From Gnetum montanum (taxonomy: Eukaryota; Streptophyta; Gnetopsida; Gnetales; Gnetaceae): a stretch of DNA of 44,528 nt. The position numbers and the translations under genes were made by a program. The stretch covers positions 1-44,528 of the forward strand of contig MNCI01004656.1 of assembly GCA_015680685.1 (NCBI GenBank), given 5' to 3'. A model generated the notes under the pieces. The model searched no databases and had not been told where the DNA came from. It saw nothing but the letters and a program-made list of their open reading frames with translations. Shown here in pieces: positions 23,231 through 34,419 of the stretch (position 1 is its first letter; the number at the start of each line of letters is the position of its first letter).

Positions 23231-24252
23231 GTTCATTCCTTTACACACATATCTCATCAATATTTTTTTGGCATATTAAAAATCCAAATAGTTGTGAGTT
23301 CATTGTATTTACTTAACTTCAAGCTTGAAGTTGCCATTTTTATTTCTAGTTCAATGATATGTGATTTTAGTTTTATTCACATTAACTATTAAGCCATATA
23401 AGGTACATAAACCATATTCATTGATAATTTTTTTAGGTCTTGACCCTAAAATAAATATATATTAAAAATAAAATTGTAGAGCACAAAAGCAAAGGAGTAC
23501 AACTCCAAATCAATAAAAAGAAAAGGTCTAATTTTTTTTTTTTGGAAATGTCTTTTTAGATTTCCATCCTTACAACCAAATCCTTAAAAACCTTTCCTTT
23601 GGGATAGGAAATCAAATATTCCATGAAAAGATTAAAAGTGGGTGGAGGGGGAAGAAGCCCCTGTTCTATCAATAGAATCAACCTTATTAAAAGATATTAT
23701 CTCCATATCTTGACTAATAACTACAAACCAAATTATTAGCTGTTGAAATAGCTTTTTAAATACCTTGAAAATATAAACTAAAGTAGCATCATCAAACATA
23801 TAAAAGAAGATTAATAAGCACACCACTCATTTGAATAGAGATTTGCTCTTTGATTAAATTTCTAAATCAACCCTCTATCTTATCAATAAAACTTACCAAG
23901 TAAGATGATGGAAATTTGATGAGCCGGTGCCTCCCTATTTTTGCCGCACAGTTTCAAGGAACTTCCTAAGTTCTTGTATTTGAGGGCAAACAAATTAAGA
24001 GCAATATCAAATCTAATCAACTTTCTCATAGTTTACTATGCACAACAGAAATGATTGACATAAAAACTGGCAATTTTCAACAAGGAGAGTCCAGGGTTCA
24101 AAGCACTACAAACGAGCTCACATTTCACAGAAACAGTGCTCCATCTCAGGACCGTATTATCCCTTTTCTGGGCCGAAACCCACCTAAAATTAATTCAAAC
24201 TCAGGTGGCCCAAGCAAATTGTTGATGGATGAGAGAATTCAGATAGACAGAC
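23231..24252. other. AT-rich intergenic DNA upstream of the FKBP gene, possible second LINE fragment
   Basis: There is no gene. On the minus strand, 23450-23270 gives a short stretch (IINEYGL, GLIVNVNKTKI) that resembles the region after the YxDD box of LINE reverse transcriptases; this is tentative. A T9-plus run lies near 23531. The 250 bp before the FKBP start should hold its promoter and 5' UTR, but I see no clear TATA box. Confidence 0.4.
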
Positions 24253-27200
24253 ATGACGGGTGCAGTTTCCATGTGCACTGCCACAGCCACAGCCACAGGC
24301 ACAGTGGCTTCTCTTTCCCTTATCCGCCATTCCTGTTTGCCACATCAAATTCAAGCTAACATCTGCACAGCCAAATTTAGACGCAGGAACAGGCCCCAAA
24401 TTGTGAGCCATTGCAGCCACTCTGAACTGAAGCCAGAATGCACTGCAAATATCAGCAAGAGAGAATTTCTAAGTTTGAGTTTTCTGGCAAGCATCAGTTT
24501 AGTAGCGAGAGAGAGAAATTTGGCCAGAGCCCAGGACAGCAGTGGAGCATCTTGTGAACTGAAATTTGCTCCTTCAGGTTTGGGATACTGCGACATTCTT
24601 ACAGGCACCGGTATTCAAGCTTCGGAGGGTCAACTTATCAAGGTATCAAAATAAAAATGTCCTTAACATCTTGTAAATTTGTTTTTTCTCACGCTTTGAA
24701 TCACAAGTTGCCTTTCATCTTGGGTTGCATTTCATCTTGGGTTGCAGTGTCCACAACTTATAGTCACATGCTTCTTTTGTTTTTTATTTTTATTTTTTCT
24801 CCAATCACATTTTCCATACAGCTTCAAGAGTTGCTTACGTTGCATTCTTGGAATTTGTGTAATTTTCTATTTATGGAGCCAAACATTGTTATGTTAATTC
24901 ATGTAATAACTAAGTACTCCGGCTTTACGCAGTTTCCTTTGATATACGACTTTACATGCCAGCCAAAAAATTTTAGAATTTTGTTTTGAATCCGAGCAAA
25001 CATGAATAGTTGCATAGGGATTCAAAGCTTTCCAAAGGGGCAGTAGCATAGGACCTGACCAACATGCCGCTGGGCAGAAGCCCAAGCAAAAGGTTTAAAT
25101 TTTAAAATAGTTCTTGGGTTTTTGAGTTCTGAAAAGGATTCTGAATGATGTTCTAATAAAAGCTGATGATGATCTCTGTCACTGTTATGTAATTACGTTG
25201 CCGGCTACAAATTGAAATTTTTTTTGAAGCTTTTAATTGTGTAATGCTGCAAAGAGGTTCTGTTAAAAATGTTAGTTTAATGTACGTATTGTTCCATAAA
25301 GCAGTGTCAAGTTTAAGAGTTTTTCTCTTTTAACACTAAACAATTTGAGATTCTTTGATGAATGAAGGAATGCAATAATATGGTACATGTACAATAGGAG
25401 TTTTGACTCAGGAATAACACTAATGAGGCAGCAATTTTCAATTTCAGGCTCATTACACTGGAAGGTTGGAAAATGGCAAAATTTTTGACAGTAGTTATAA
25501 CAGAGGAAAACCCCTGACATTTCGAGTGGGTGTTGGCGAGGTACATAAATTTTCCGTTTTATTTGAGAAGACTCTATCAATAAAGCTGAAAGTAAATATA
25601 TGCATGGCTGTTTTTAATTTAGATGTTATACTTGGATTTTCCACCTAGATACCATGTTTTAAAAGTTTTCATGATTCATCTTTTGTTACTTGAGAAAATC
25701 TCAAAATTAATGCGTGGCATTTCTAGGACTCCTTTATCAAAGTGTAGATTGTATTGTCTTAGACTTACTAGCACTAGTAAACTATATTGTTATAGTTCTT
25801 TTTTGACATTCAACCATTAAGAAAATACAATGCAACAATGATGATGTACTGAAACAAAGTAATGTCTACTTTTTGCAATATGTAGAAGCTTATTTTTAGT
25901 TTCATGTTTGTCAACCATTTGGTTGACTGACTACAGTTTCTCCATTTGAATTGGCCATGAAGAATACTAAATCACATGACATTTAAAATTCTCTCAAATG
26001 CCTAAATCCTAGCAGAAACTTATGTTGATTACATTCAATATATCAAGCAGGTTATCAAAGGATGGGACCAAGGCATAATAGGTGGCTCAGGAATACCTCC
26101 GATGTTGGCTGGTAAGGCTTTAAAAGTTATCTAAATGGACAAACACTGATGTTTTAGCTTATTTCAACATTGTGCTGTTGCATGACCAGGTGGCAAACGC
26201 ACATTGAAAATTCCTCCAGAGCTTGGTTATGGTGCAAGAGGAGCAGGATGCAGAGGAGGTAAGCTGACAAAGTCTATACATGCTAAATGTGTTCAGTTGT
26301 TTCTTTGTGTTATGAGTTATTGATTTATTACCTTGTCTCTATCAGATATGACCGTCATGTTAAATTTTTTTTATTTTCCTTAATTTAATGTGAAATACCA
26401 TAGAGCCAACTAAAACATGGACTGCATAAAGAAATGTAAACTCTATTTCATGATTGTTGAAGTTTTGCACTATCTTTATTAAAGCTGAGGCATCCCTTAA
26501 GCCTGAAAGCGGAAAATGTGTATGGTCCATGACTACCGACTTTAGGGATCTCTTTAGCTGCTTGGGCCGATCATTTTTAAATAATGCCATACTCAGGATG
26601 CAGTAATAAATAGCTCCAAAGCATTATGATCATGTGTTAGACGTACTAGAGATTTGTGAAACTTCACAAACCTTAATTCTATCCCATGTATGTGCCTTTA
26701 AATCTGGTCTATAAAACAATATAGATACCATCTTGGTCCATTCTGATATTTATTAACATTAGGCAGATTTCCAAAGAATCAAATATTGCAAGTTTTTGGG
26801 ACTTGATACTGTTGTTTGAACTAGAGATTTGGAATAACAAAATGCATAATGGTTGTCACGAAGGATGATGCCTTTGTCAAGTTACAGACAAAGTTTGTTC
26901 CCAAAATTTACAGTCCTTCGGTCACCTGAATCATCCTTTGGTCGACTGAACAGTTCGATAGGTTGACCAACCCCACTTAAGGTTGACTAACCTAAGAGGT
27001 AACCAATTTCAGTAGGAAGAAAAATGCTTACATGCTAGGTTAACCGACCTTGCCTAAGGTCAACCTACCTGGGAATCGGCAAAGGATAGAAGGAAGAAAA
27101 TACATCACTCTTAAGGTTGACCGGCCTTCCCATAGGTTGCTCAAGCCAAGATTACTAGCTGATGACAGTGACCGCACTTCCGGATGCTTAAAGCCAAGAA

Positions 27201-30200
27201 AGACGACTGCATCGAGAGCTCACATTTTTGTAAAAAAGAGCAGAAAGTTGACGGACGTCAATTAAGGTCGACCTGTCAAGGAAAAAAATGACAAATTATA
27301 AAAGACAAAAAGCCAAAAAGCCCCTTGAATGTTGTGAGATGAGAAAAGTGTTAAGGAGTGAAGGTTGTCATTTCTCTCCAAGGGCAGAGCATGCATATGA
27401 GGACATCATAGCTCTTATGGTCGTTGATGCATAGGTGGAGATGGATCGTTGGATGCAGATTAGTATATCAGCAGCAACAACCAATATCAAAGAAAGGGTC
27501 CAGGAAAAGTTCGAATGTGTACTAGAAAGACCTTAACAGAGACAAACTATCTTTCATTGTATTTCTGTGTCCTTATTGCCATATCTCTTGCATCATCGTA
27601 CTTGTATTGGATGCAGTCTGATCTATTGTAAGATCCTAAAAGTATTATTCTATTTTCCTTTGTTTTGAAGTCTACTTTGAGGATTTTTGCCTTAAAATCG
27701 TGGTTGTACAAAAAGGAGATTGGAAACTCTTGAAACCAACACTGTTCTTCAAGGATTTGAAGATTGGAAGAGAACTTAGGGGGTAGAAAAGGTTAGATAT
27801 TAGATAGCCTTGTAGAGTGAACTAAGCCCAAGCTAAACCACTATAATTTTTAATCTGCACTTTGCATTTTATTCATATTTGCATTTTGTTTTTATCTTAA
27901 TTTAAATGTGCTTTACTCTCGTTTATTTAAACATTTGCAAGTATATTTTGATTGTTAGGCTTATTTTAGACTGTGCATATTTAATTGGGACACCTATAAC
28001 ACTTTGCCCTAGCTAGGGCAGGGTGATGCCTAGGATCAAGTAATCTTAGCATGGAAGCATGATAACTAAAACCAATAATGTGCAGAATACATGATAATAA
28101 GAAAGGTCAAACGGTACTGAACTTTTCTACCACACCAAAAACTCAACATACATATCACGTTATAAAATGCATGTCTCTACATAAAGCAAACTATACATTG
28201 CTTTGCTAAAATACAAAAACACATAAACTTCATCATCGTATATAGAAGAGTATAGAGAGTTTCATACAAGGATATCTAGTTCACACTATTGTACATGAAA
28301 GTATACATTAACCAAGCATTGAAGATTCTCCCCTCCTCTACCCTTCCTTTGCGAGCTCGTCTAGGCTTCTGTGCCTTTTACCTTTAATTAACTAAAGTCA
28401 GTACACAATTGAGTGGGAAGCCTTTACACTTCCTCTACTAAACAATCGACAAGTGCTGCACTAGAGGAGAGGAGTGGGGTATAAGGCAACCTGCAACCAC
28501 TGTTAGTCTTATGCATGCTCAAAACAACACATACCATATATATCCCATAATGCTAACATACTATCATACAATTACAAATAAAGCCATGGTCCGACATCAT
28601 CTATCTTGCCCATGTCATCATATCCATGATCCACACAATCATAATCTAATCCGAACACATATAATCAATGATATGACTCACAAATCGATACTACCACATA
28701 CATGGCCCATGTGGTGGCTAGCATATCCACACTCAGTGTAGCATATGAAATGTTGCCATGAGTACTCATAACAACCATTACTTGTAGGTTTTTTATTAGT
28801 CTTTTACTTATCCCAACTGATGCTAGGGTCCACCAACCTATGACCCGCAACCATTAGCCTTTTGAAGGACTGGTGATAGGGATGAACACACTTATGCCAT
28901 GGACCAGCTGTAGGGATGAACACACCTACGCTCTCTCACTCTCAAGATGAGGCTTGAGATAGGAGCCTTACTGATGCATCACAGTGGAGGTCAATCCATA
29001 CTACCTCCAAGGTGCCTCCTCACCAACTGATCCATACTCTCATGTTAGCACCACCCGCCAACGACTGTCACAAGCATTGTGGTGAAAACATATACACAGT
29101 TCGGCTAGCTTAAGCCAACACACCCAACCAAACATAATCGCACATATCCACCCCTGTCATAGGCACAACACACCCAAACAAACATAACTGCACAGATCCA
29201 CCCTTAATAGTCATTCCATGAAAACAATACCATGATGCAACAAAACAACATGAATCCCTCAATGTGACAAAACAATACCATATTTCTTAAAAGACACCTA
29301 CTTCCATACAAATGACCACTATAATAACCTTCAAAATGAGATATGCCCAAAGAGAAAACTAATTTCACAATTATAAAGTACTTTCCAAAACAATCTCAAT
29401 GACACTAATTTTATCCCAATCTGGAAGCAAAGTTATGTGCGTTCAAAGTTTAAGTAATAAAATAATATTTAATTACCATCAGAAAGGATTGCAACACCCA
29501 AAAATGCTCATGTCCCAATAGGCTTCACAAATAGCACATTTCAATCATGAGTCTCATCAACACCACATATCATATTTTACAAGTCCACATCATCCCATAT
29601 ATTGCATATATATTAATCAACAACTCATAATCAAAATCAGACAATTTTGGAAAAATAGACAAAATAACAAGTTCAAGCTCAATCCTTGAGCTATCCACCT
29701 CACATGCCCACATTGCATAATCATATACACTAATTTAGCACAAAAATATAGAGAAAAGGTGAATACAACCCGTCAATTAAAATTGTTGGAGCAGAAAGGC
29801 CGAAACAAGTAGAAAATCTTCAAAAATCCAACAAGACTATTTTGATCTTAACAAGTTCTGCACCTATGTAGATATGACTGCAGCAATCCAAATCCAGATT
29901 CAAAGCAAGCAAATACCGTCCACAAATCTCATAATTTAGAAAAAAAGAAGAAAAATAAAACCGTCCACAAAGCTCATAATTTAGAAAAAAAGAAGAAAAA
30001 TAGAAGAGAACAGAGGAAAAGATAAGAGAATAAATGGATAAGAGAATAAATGGAACCCTCGTTTCTGTTTCTAAACAAAAGAAAAAAAAATGAAAAAGAC
30101 CCAATTCATATGGGTGGCGGCAAGAAAAGGGCGGTGGGAAACATTATAAACTATATTTTTTATCCATTATATGCTTTTCGCATATATGTTTGTTTTTGTT

Positions 30201-31050
30201 AAAAAAAAAAAACAAAATATGCACAAGTCGCTTCTTTTTTGCATGGCACATGCAAAATCTGATTTTGACTTTTACTTTTGTTTACTTTTAATTTTTTTTT
30301 ATAGAACGATTTTCATAAGTTATTTTTATTTTTGGTTTCCACAACTAATACCACAGGAAACTTTAATTGGAAACTTTAATAATGTGTAACAGACACATTG
30401 GGACTCCAATTCAAAATCCTTTAAACTTACGAGATCCTTATCATAAGCCCTACACATTCACATGCCAAAACCACACCCAAACATCATGCAACATAGTGCT
30501 ATAGTACAAATGCCTACATACCAAAATCATACATAAACCATAAAACATATCACATAGGTGCTCTTGTACCCCACACATCACATTAGTTAAGCATATAAGA
30601 CAACATTACCGTAACATAAAAGCGAAACCTCATAACATATAAAATACATTAACTCATCCCTGAAAACCCAACTCATCCCTGAAAACCCACCACGACTCCA
30701 CATGTAATATATAACTCATAAGCAAATGACCATACCTACTGGATAGGATGTAACACTACCCTATTCACCCTGCCTTTAGGGTGTGACATTCAATCCACAT
30801 TGGCCAAAGTTTTAAATTCTACTTATTGCATATCAAATTTTGCATATGGAATGGACCATTATCTATCATTCACTAAAGTATTATTTTTTGTTTTCAATTC
30901 GTGTGTTTCATGTAAATTATTTTTTATTTGCAATTTGTTTGTTTTATCTGAGGATGTTGGGTGTTGTGCGAACTGTAATGTACAGGCTCATGTGTGATTC
31001 CTCCAAACTCTGTTCTTCTGTTTGATGTGGAATTTGTGGGCAAAGCATAA
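24253..31050 (+). CDS. FKBP13-type peptidyl-prolyl cis-trans isomerase, thylakoid lumen (5 exons)
   Basis: Exons are 24253-24642, 25448-25540, 26051-26111, 26190-26258 and 30986-31050; all introns are GT-AG. They join in frame to 225 residues. Residues 1-68 look like a plastid transit peptide. Residues 69-93 form a lumen-targeting signal: KR, then a hydrophobic stretch, then ARA before QDSS. The rest is one FKBP domain ([61 protein letters not shown]). Cys101/Cys113 and Cys202/Cys207 match the two disulfide pairs of Arabidopsis FKBP13 in position and spacing. That protein is a redox-sensitive prolyl isomerase of the lumen that binds the Rieske protein. The Tat motif has KR where Arabidopsis has RR. 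The last intron is 4.7 kb and full of repeats. All exons are open, so the gene is probably functional. Confidence 0.92.
26850..27994 (+). repeat. LTR-like repeat in intron 4 of the FKBP gene
   Basis: This is foreign-looking sequence with several gguugacc-type words (ggtcgactgaac, aggttgaccaacc, aaggttgaccggcc) and a T-rich end finishing ttaattgggacacctat. Such endings occur in plant copia LTRs. No coding domain, clear LTR pair or target duplication is visible, so the assignment is tentative. Confidence 0.3.
27995..30788 (-). repeat. Possible large solo LTR in intron 4 of the FKBP gene
   Basis: On the minus strand the segment starts TGTCACACCCTAAAGGCAGGG and ends GGGCAAAGTGTTATA. This resembles plant gypsy LTRs that begin TGTNACACCC and end GTGTTACA. 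The inside is A/C-rich on the plus strand and carries local duplications, including 2 x 50 bp from 29117. The 5-bp flanks (acacc and ttcaa) do not match, so it is not a clean insertion. No coding region is seen. Confidence 0.35.
29915..30004. repeat. 2 x 45-bp tandem repeat
   Basis: Two copies of accgtccacaaa...ataatttagaaaaaaag, period 45, nearly identical, lie within intron 4 of the FKBP gene. Confidence 0.85.
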
Positions 31051-31624
31051 GTTCTTAGTGGCACACGTTTCTACAGACTATGATTACATGTAAACTGTGA
31101 TTTCAATTTTAGAGGACCTCACCCTTTTAACCCTGAAACTTACAATTTAAAGGGCAGGCTGTTGGAACAAAGTTCAAGGCTGGCATGTATTTTGTATAAG
31201 GAAGTATTATCCCCTCAATATTTTTCAATGATTGGACCGTTCTTTTCCTTCAGTTTTCTTGGCATATCAAACATCTTAAATTTAAACATAAAAGAGAACT
31301 AATATTGAGTGCTAGTAATATATCCAGTCCAATATTCCTCTGACGGCTACATTCAAGAGGTATACCATGAATATGTTCGGATAATTGGGATTCACAAATC
31401 GTTATGCTATTTCCTGATAAGAAAAATCTTATAAATATTGATAATGTACATTACTGCATTTATTTGGATTTATTGATTTTTTACATTCAGCAACGAAGAT
31501 AGCTGACCACAGCCTATGTCATATTCATGTTTTGGCTGTGGAGTATCCTAACAAGTAATTTGGTGGAACTCAGTAGTTCCAATTTACAGGTCATGCATAA
31601 AAAGATGCACAATCATCATCATCA
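31051..31624. other. Short intergenic region between convergent genes
   Basis: It holds the 3' ends of both the FKBP and the TANGO2-like transcripts. AT-rich; no further gene or repeat is visible apart from a short cat microsatellite near 31613-31625. Confidence 0.6.
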
Positions 31625-33171
31625 TTAGAAAGTCAAATTGCTGTTTTCTTTATGACATTCTATTTCAAAGGAGATCCTGTGGTCTTTCCAGATTCCATCT
31701 TCCAAATACTGCTCGTATAGATTGACATTATTTGATTGGTCCACAGATATGACAATAATGCTTCTTGTGCCATAACGTCCCTGTTAACGAAAAACGCACC
31801 CAAGAGGCATGATGAAGTTGGATTTATAAAACACAAGGGAAGTAAATCCCTGAGCATTTTTGCAATAATCAAATTACATAAAATTGAGCAAGTCACTGCA
31901 ACTCAGCCTTACCCCTTTGGAATTTTGAGTGTCAACGTAGACCGAGCTTAATGCATAATCCCACTCAAATGTCCACCCGGTTCTTGGGACAGCTGATCTG
32001 TTTGCTTTAGTTTTATCCTTCATAGCTTTATCAATAACCTCAGTTTCTGGTATTTCTTCTCCTGCGTGCTCTTCTACCATCAGTTTAAGCTTTTTCCTTA
32101 GAAATTCAGCCTAAATCAGAGAATCCAAAACAAGAGAATGAATACAACTGTTTGAAGCATTCAATCTCGGTACTGCAGGTGAAAAACACACAAACGTAAT
32201 TACCTTAGGCCATGGAGTATCAAGCTGGGCGTTAGAAAGAACATGCAAACCAGGAGAAACATTACCCACAAAAGCCTGATTACCCTTGTGACGGTTTGTT
32301 ATGTAAGCAGACTCCGCAGTGCAGAGATCAATCAACATCAAATTGAACCCATTAAAGGCATCAGCATAAGGGTAAACTTGTCTGCCATATTCAATTGGAG
32401 ATTTGGAACTCTGCAGCAAAACACGCCCTGAATTCAGAGAACAAGGCAACCCCACGATAACCAATAACAGCAAAAAATGTTCATTATCAACCCAACAGCT
32501 TTCTCGCTCCCTCAAAATCTTCAAATTGAGAGAAGAAACCTAATATAAATCCTATGATTTCCACGAACACTCCCACAATTGTTTACGTCAAAGAAAACAT
32601 CTCTAATCCACCAGATTTCTCAATAAATAACAGAAAATAACGATGCTAAACACATTAAATCCACAAGAAGAGGATATTAAAAGTGTTAAGAAAAAGAGTT
32701 CTCTATCAGTCGATAATTTGGATAATCGTACACAGCCAATGAAAAAAGCACCTTGTACATTGAAACACAGTTTAAACTTAAAATTAACAAGCAACTGGAT
32801 AAAGAAAACCTGCAAAAAATTAGTAACAAGCTCTCCTCTGGTTTTAGCAGAGGGCTGGGAAGCAGGTTCTCTGAAATTTGTAACAAAAGCAACACGGCCA
32901 TTCCTAGACGCAGCAAACCAGGTTCCACCTCCTATGCAATCTTTGCCGGCCAAAATTCGTCCCCCTTCCCACCAATGCACAGGTTTGGTAGGCCTGAAAC
33001 GAAATTCGGTTATTCATGGAACGAGCTGAAAAATATTCATGTCTCCAAAATAATTATAATTTTGAAATTCTGTAACCCAGTAATGTACCTATCATGATCT
33101 TCATCCCTATTCAGCGCCAGCAAAAGGCGGTAGCGAGGATGGGCATTCCACAGCCAAACACCAATACACAT
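31625..33171 (-). CDS. TANGO2/NRDE-family protein (5 exons)
   Basis: Exons on the minus strand are 33171-33089, 32993-32810, 32410-32204, 32110-31913 and 31780-31625. All introns are GT-AG, and the exons join in frame to 275 residues, close to the usual plant length. The N-terminus MCIGVWLWNAHP has Cys2, and LNRDEDHDR at 20-28 contains the NRDE signature. Exon 2 carries WWEGGRILAGKD and GGGTWFAASRNGRVAFVTN, exon 3 FNGFNLMLIDL and VSPGLHVLSNAQLDTPWPK, exon 5 GRYGTRSIIV and LYEQYLEDGIWKDH. These are the conserved blocks of the family. Animal TANGO2 is tied to secretion and Golgi organisation and, with HRG-9, to haem trafficking; the plant role is not established. An alternative frame in the last exon is open but not conserved. 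The gene converges on the FKBP gene, with 574 bp between stop codons. Confidence 0.9.
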
Positions 33172-33183
33172 CGTTGCTTCTCT

Positions 33184-33226
33184 ATTTCTTTCTCTCTCTC
33201 TTTCTGTGCTCTCTCTCTTTCTGTGC
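33184..33226. repeat. CT-rich microsatellite in the 5' region of the TANGO2-like gene
   Basis: A run of tctctctctctttctgtgc units ends about a dozen bases upstream of the start codon (GA-rich on the gene's strand). It probably lies in the 5' UTR, a common place for such tracts in plants. Confidence 0.7.
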
Positions 33227-33706
33227 AAATCGTTGAGGAAATTTCAGAACGGCAACGTACTTAAACACCTCGAATATATTAAAATCGTTTCTTTTTTTGT
33301 CCCAGAAAACCAGAGGCACCGGTTATTCAATCAGATGGGCGCTACCCACCAGACCATTTTAAACCGGGGACCAAAACCGGGACTTAGAATTCATGTTAAA
33401 CGCCTGTTTTATTCTTAGAAACGTGGCCGACTTCCCAACCCAGTTAAGAAAGATGGAAATGAAACCTATTATATTACGTCTTCACGTTTGATTTCTGAGC
33501 AGTGCTCGACTTCTTTTGGATACGGTAACGTTACCACTTGCAACGGGCAAAACTCGAGAGAAATGAAGCAAGCCAGAATTGTGCAAAAAGCAACAATCAA
33601 GATGTGGATCTGTAAATTCTATTCCTTGTAAGGCAAAGCGTGTTTATGCAGCATGTACGGGTCTTGGGGGGTTTGTTAAGGTGAGCCACAGACCTGGGGG
33701 AAAAAA

Positions 33707-33844
33707 ACCAAAGCTTTAACAGAGCACAAAGTTGTAAGATGACCCCTGGTCAACCAAAGCTTTAACAGAGCACAAAGTTGTAAGATGACCCCTGGTCAAC
33801 CAAAGCTTTAACAGAGCACAAAGTTGTAAGATGACCCCTGGTCA
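33707..33844. repeat. 3 x 46-bp exact tandem repeat
   Basis: Three identical 46-bp units, each starting accaaagctttaacagagca and ending gacccctggtca. The total is exactly 138 bp. There is no open frame across it. Confidence 0.95.
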
Positions 33845-34419
33845 CCCACAACAAGACAAAAACTAATGACACCCCTTGATATGAAAGCTAAAACCAAAAC
33901 AGGCAATTATAAAGGGACACCCCTTAAGAGAAAGTAATATTATTGGCAAAGCCTAGTGCTGGACATTGAAGTTGAACTTTACTAGCAATTGAGCATTTCA
34001 CACTATAGTCAAATTCAATATAGTTGGTGTTTTGATACCAAGCATATAGACAACATTTCCAAATAAAGAAAATAATTTCAAATAAGAGGATTTTCCAGGC
34101 TTTTCAAAAGTGTCACTTAACAGTCATCTTTGAAGATACATAGAGGGAACCACCTGACCAGTGAAGAATAAAAACTTGGAGAGACTGACCATTTTCAAAT
34201 TTATCAGTGTATATTGGTCTTGTTAAAAGATGGGTTTCTGTTAGTATATATGCCCAGAGAAACTTTGAAACTAAAACTGAAATAATACTTATCTCAGCAT
34301 TTAGCATGAAATATACATTATATGTGTAGTAAGCATAAATAAAGTTACTAAGTTTTTTTAGGTACAATTTCAAAAGCTCAATTAAATTATTAATTATGTT
34401 AATTATGATGATTTTATTT
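33845..34419. other. Intergenic, AT-rich
   Basis: I see no gene, RNA or recognisable repeat in this stretch; the minus-strand open frame at 34113-34373 has no recognisable content. Confidence 0.5.

Noticed and set aside
24351-24608. 85-codon minus-strand frame within FKBP exon 1
   Set aside because: It is antisense to the transit-peptide exon; the plus strand encodes the conserved FKBP13 sequence.
31660-31896. 78-codon minus-strand frame over the last exon of the TANGO2-like gene
   Set aside because: Correct splicing uses another frame (GRYGTRS...), which is the conserved one.
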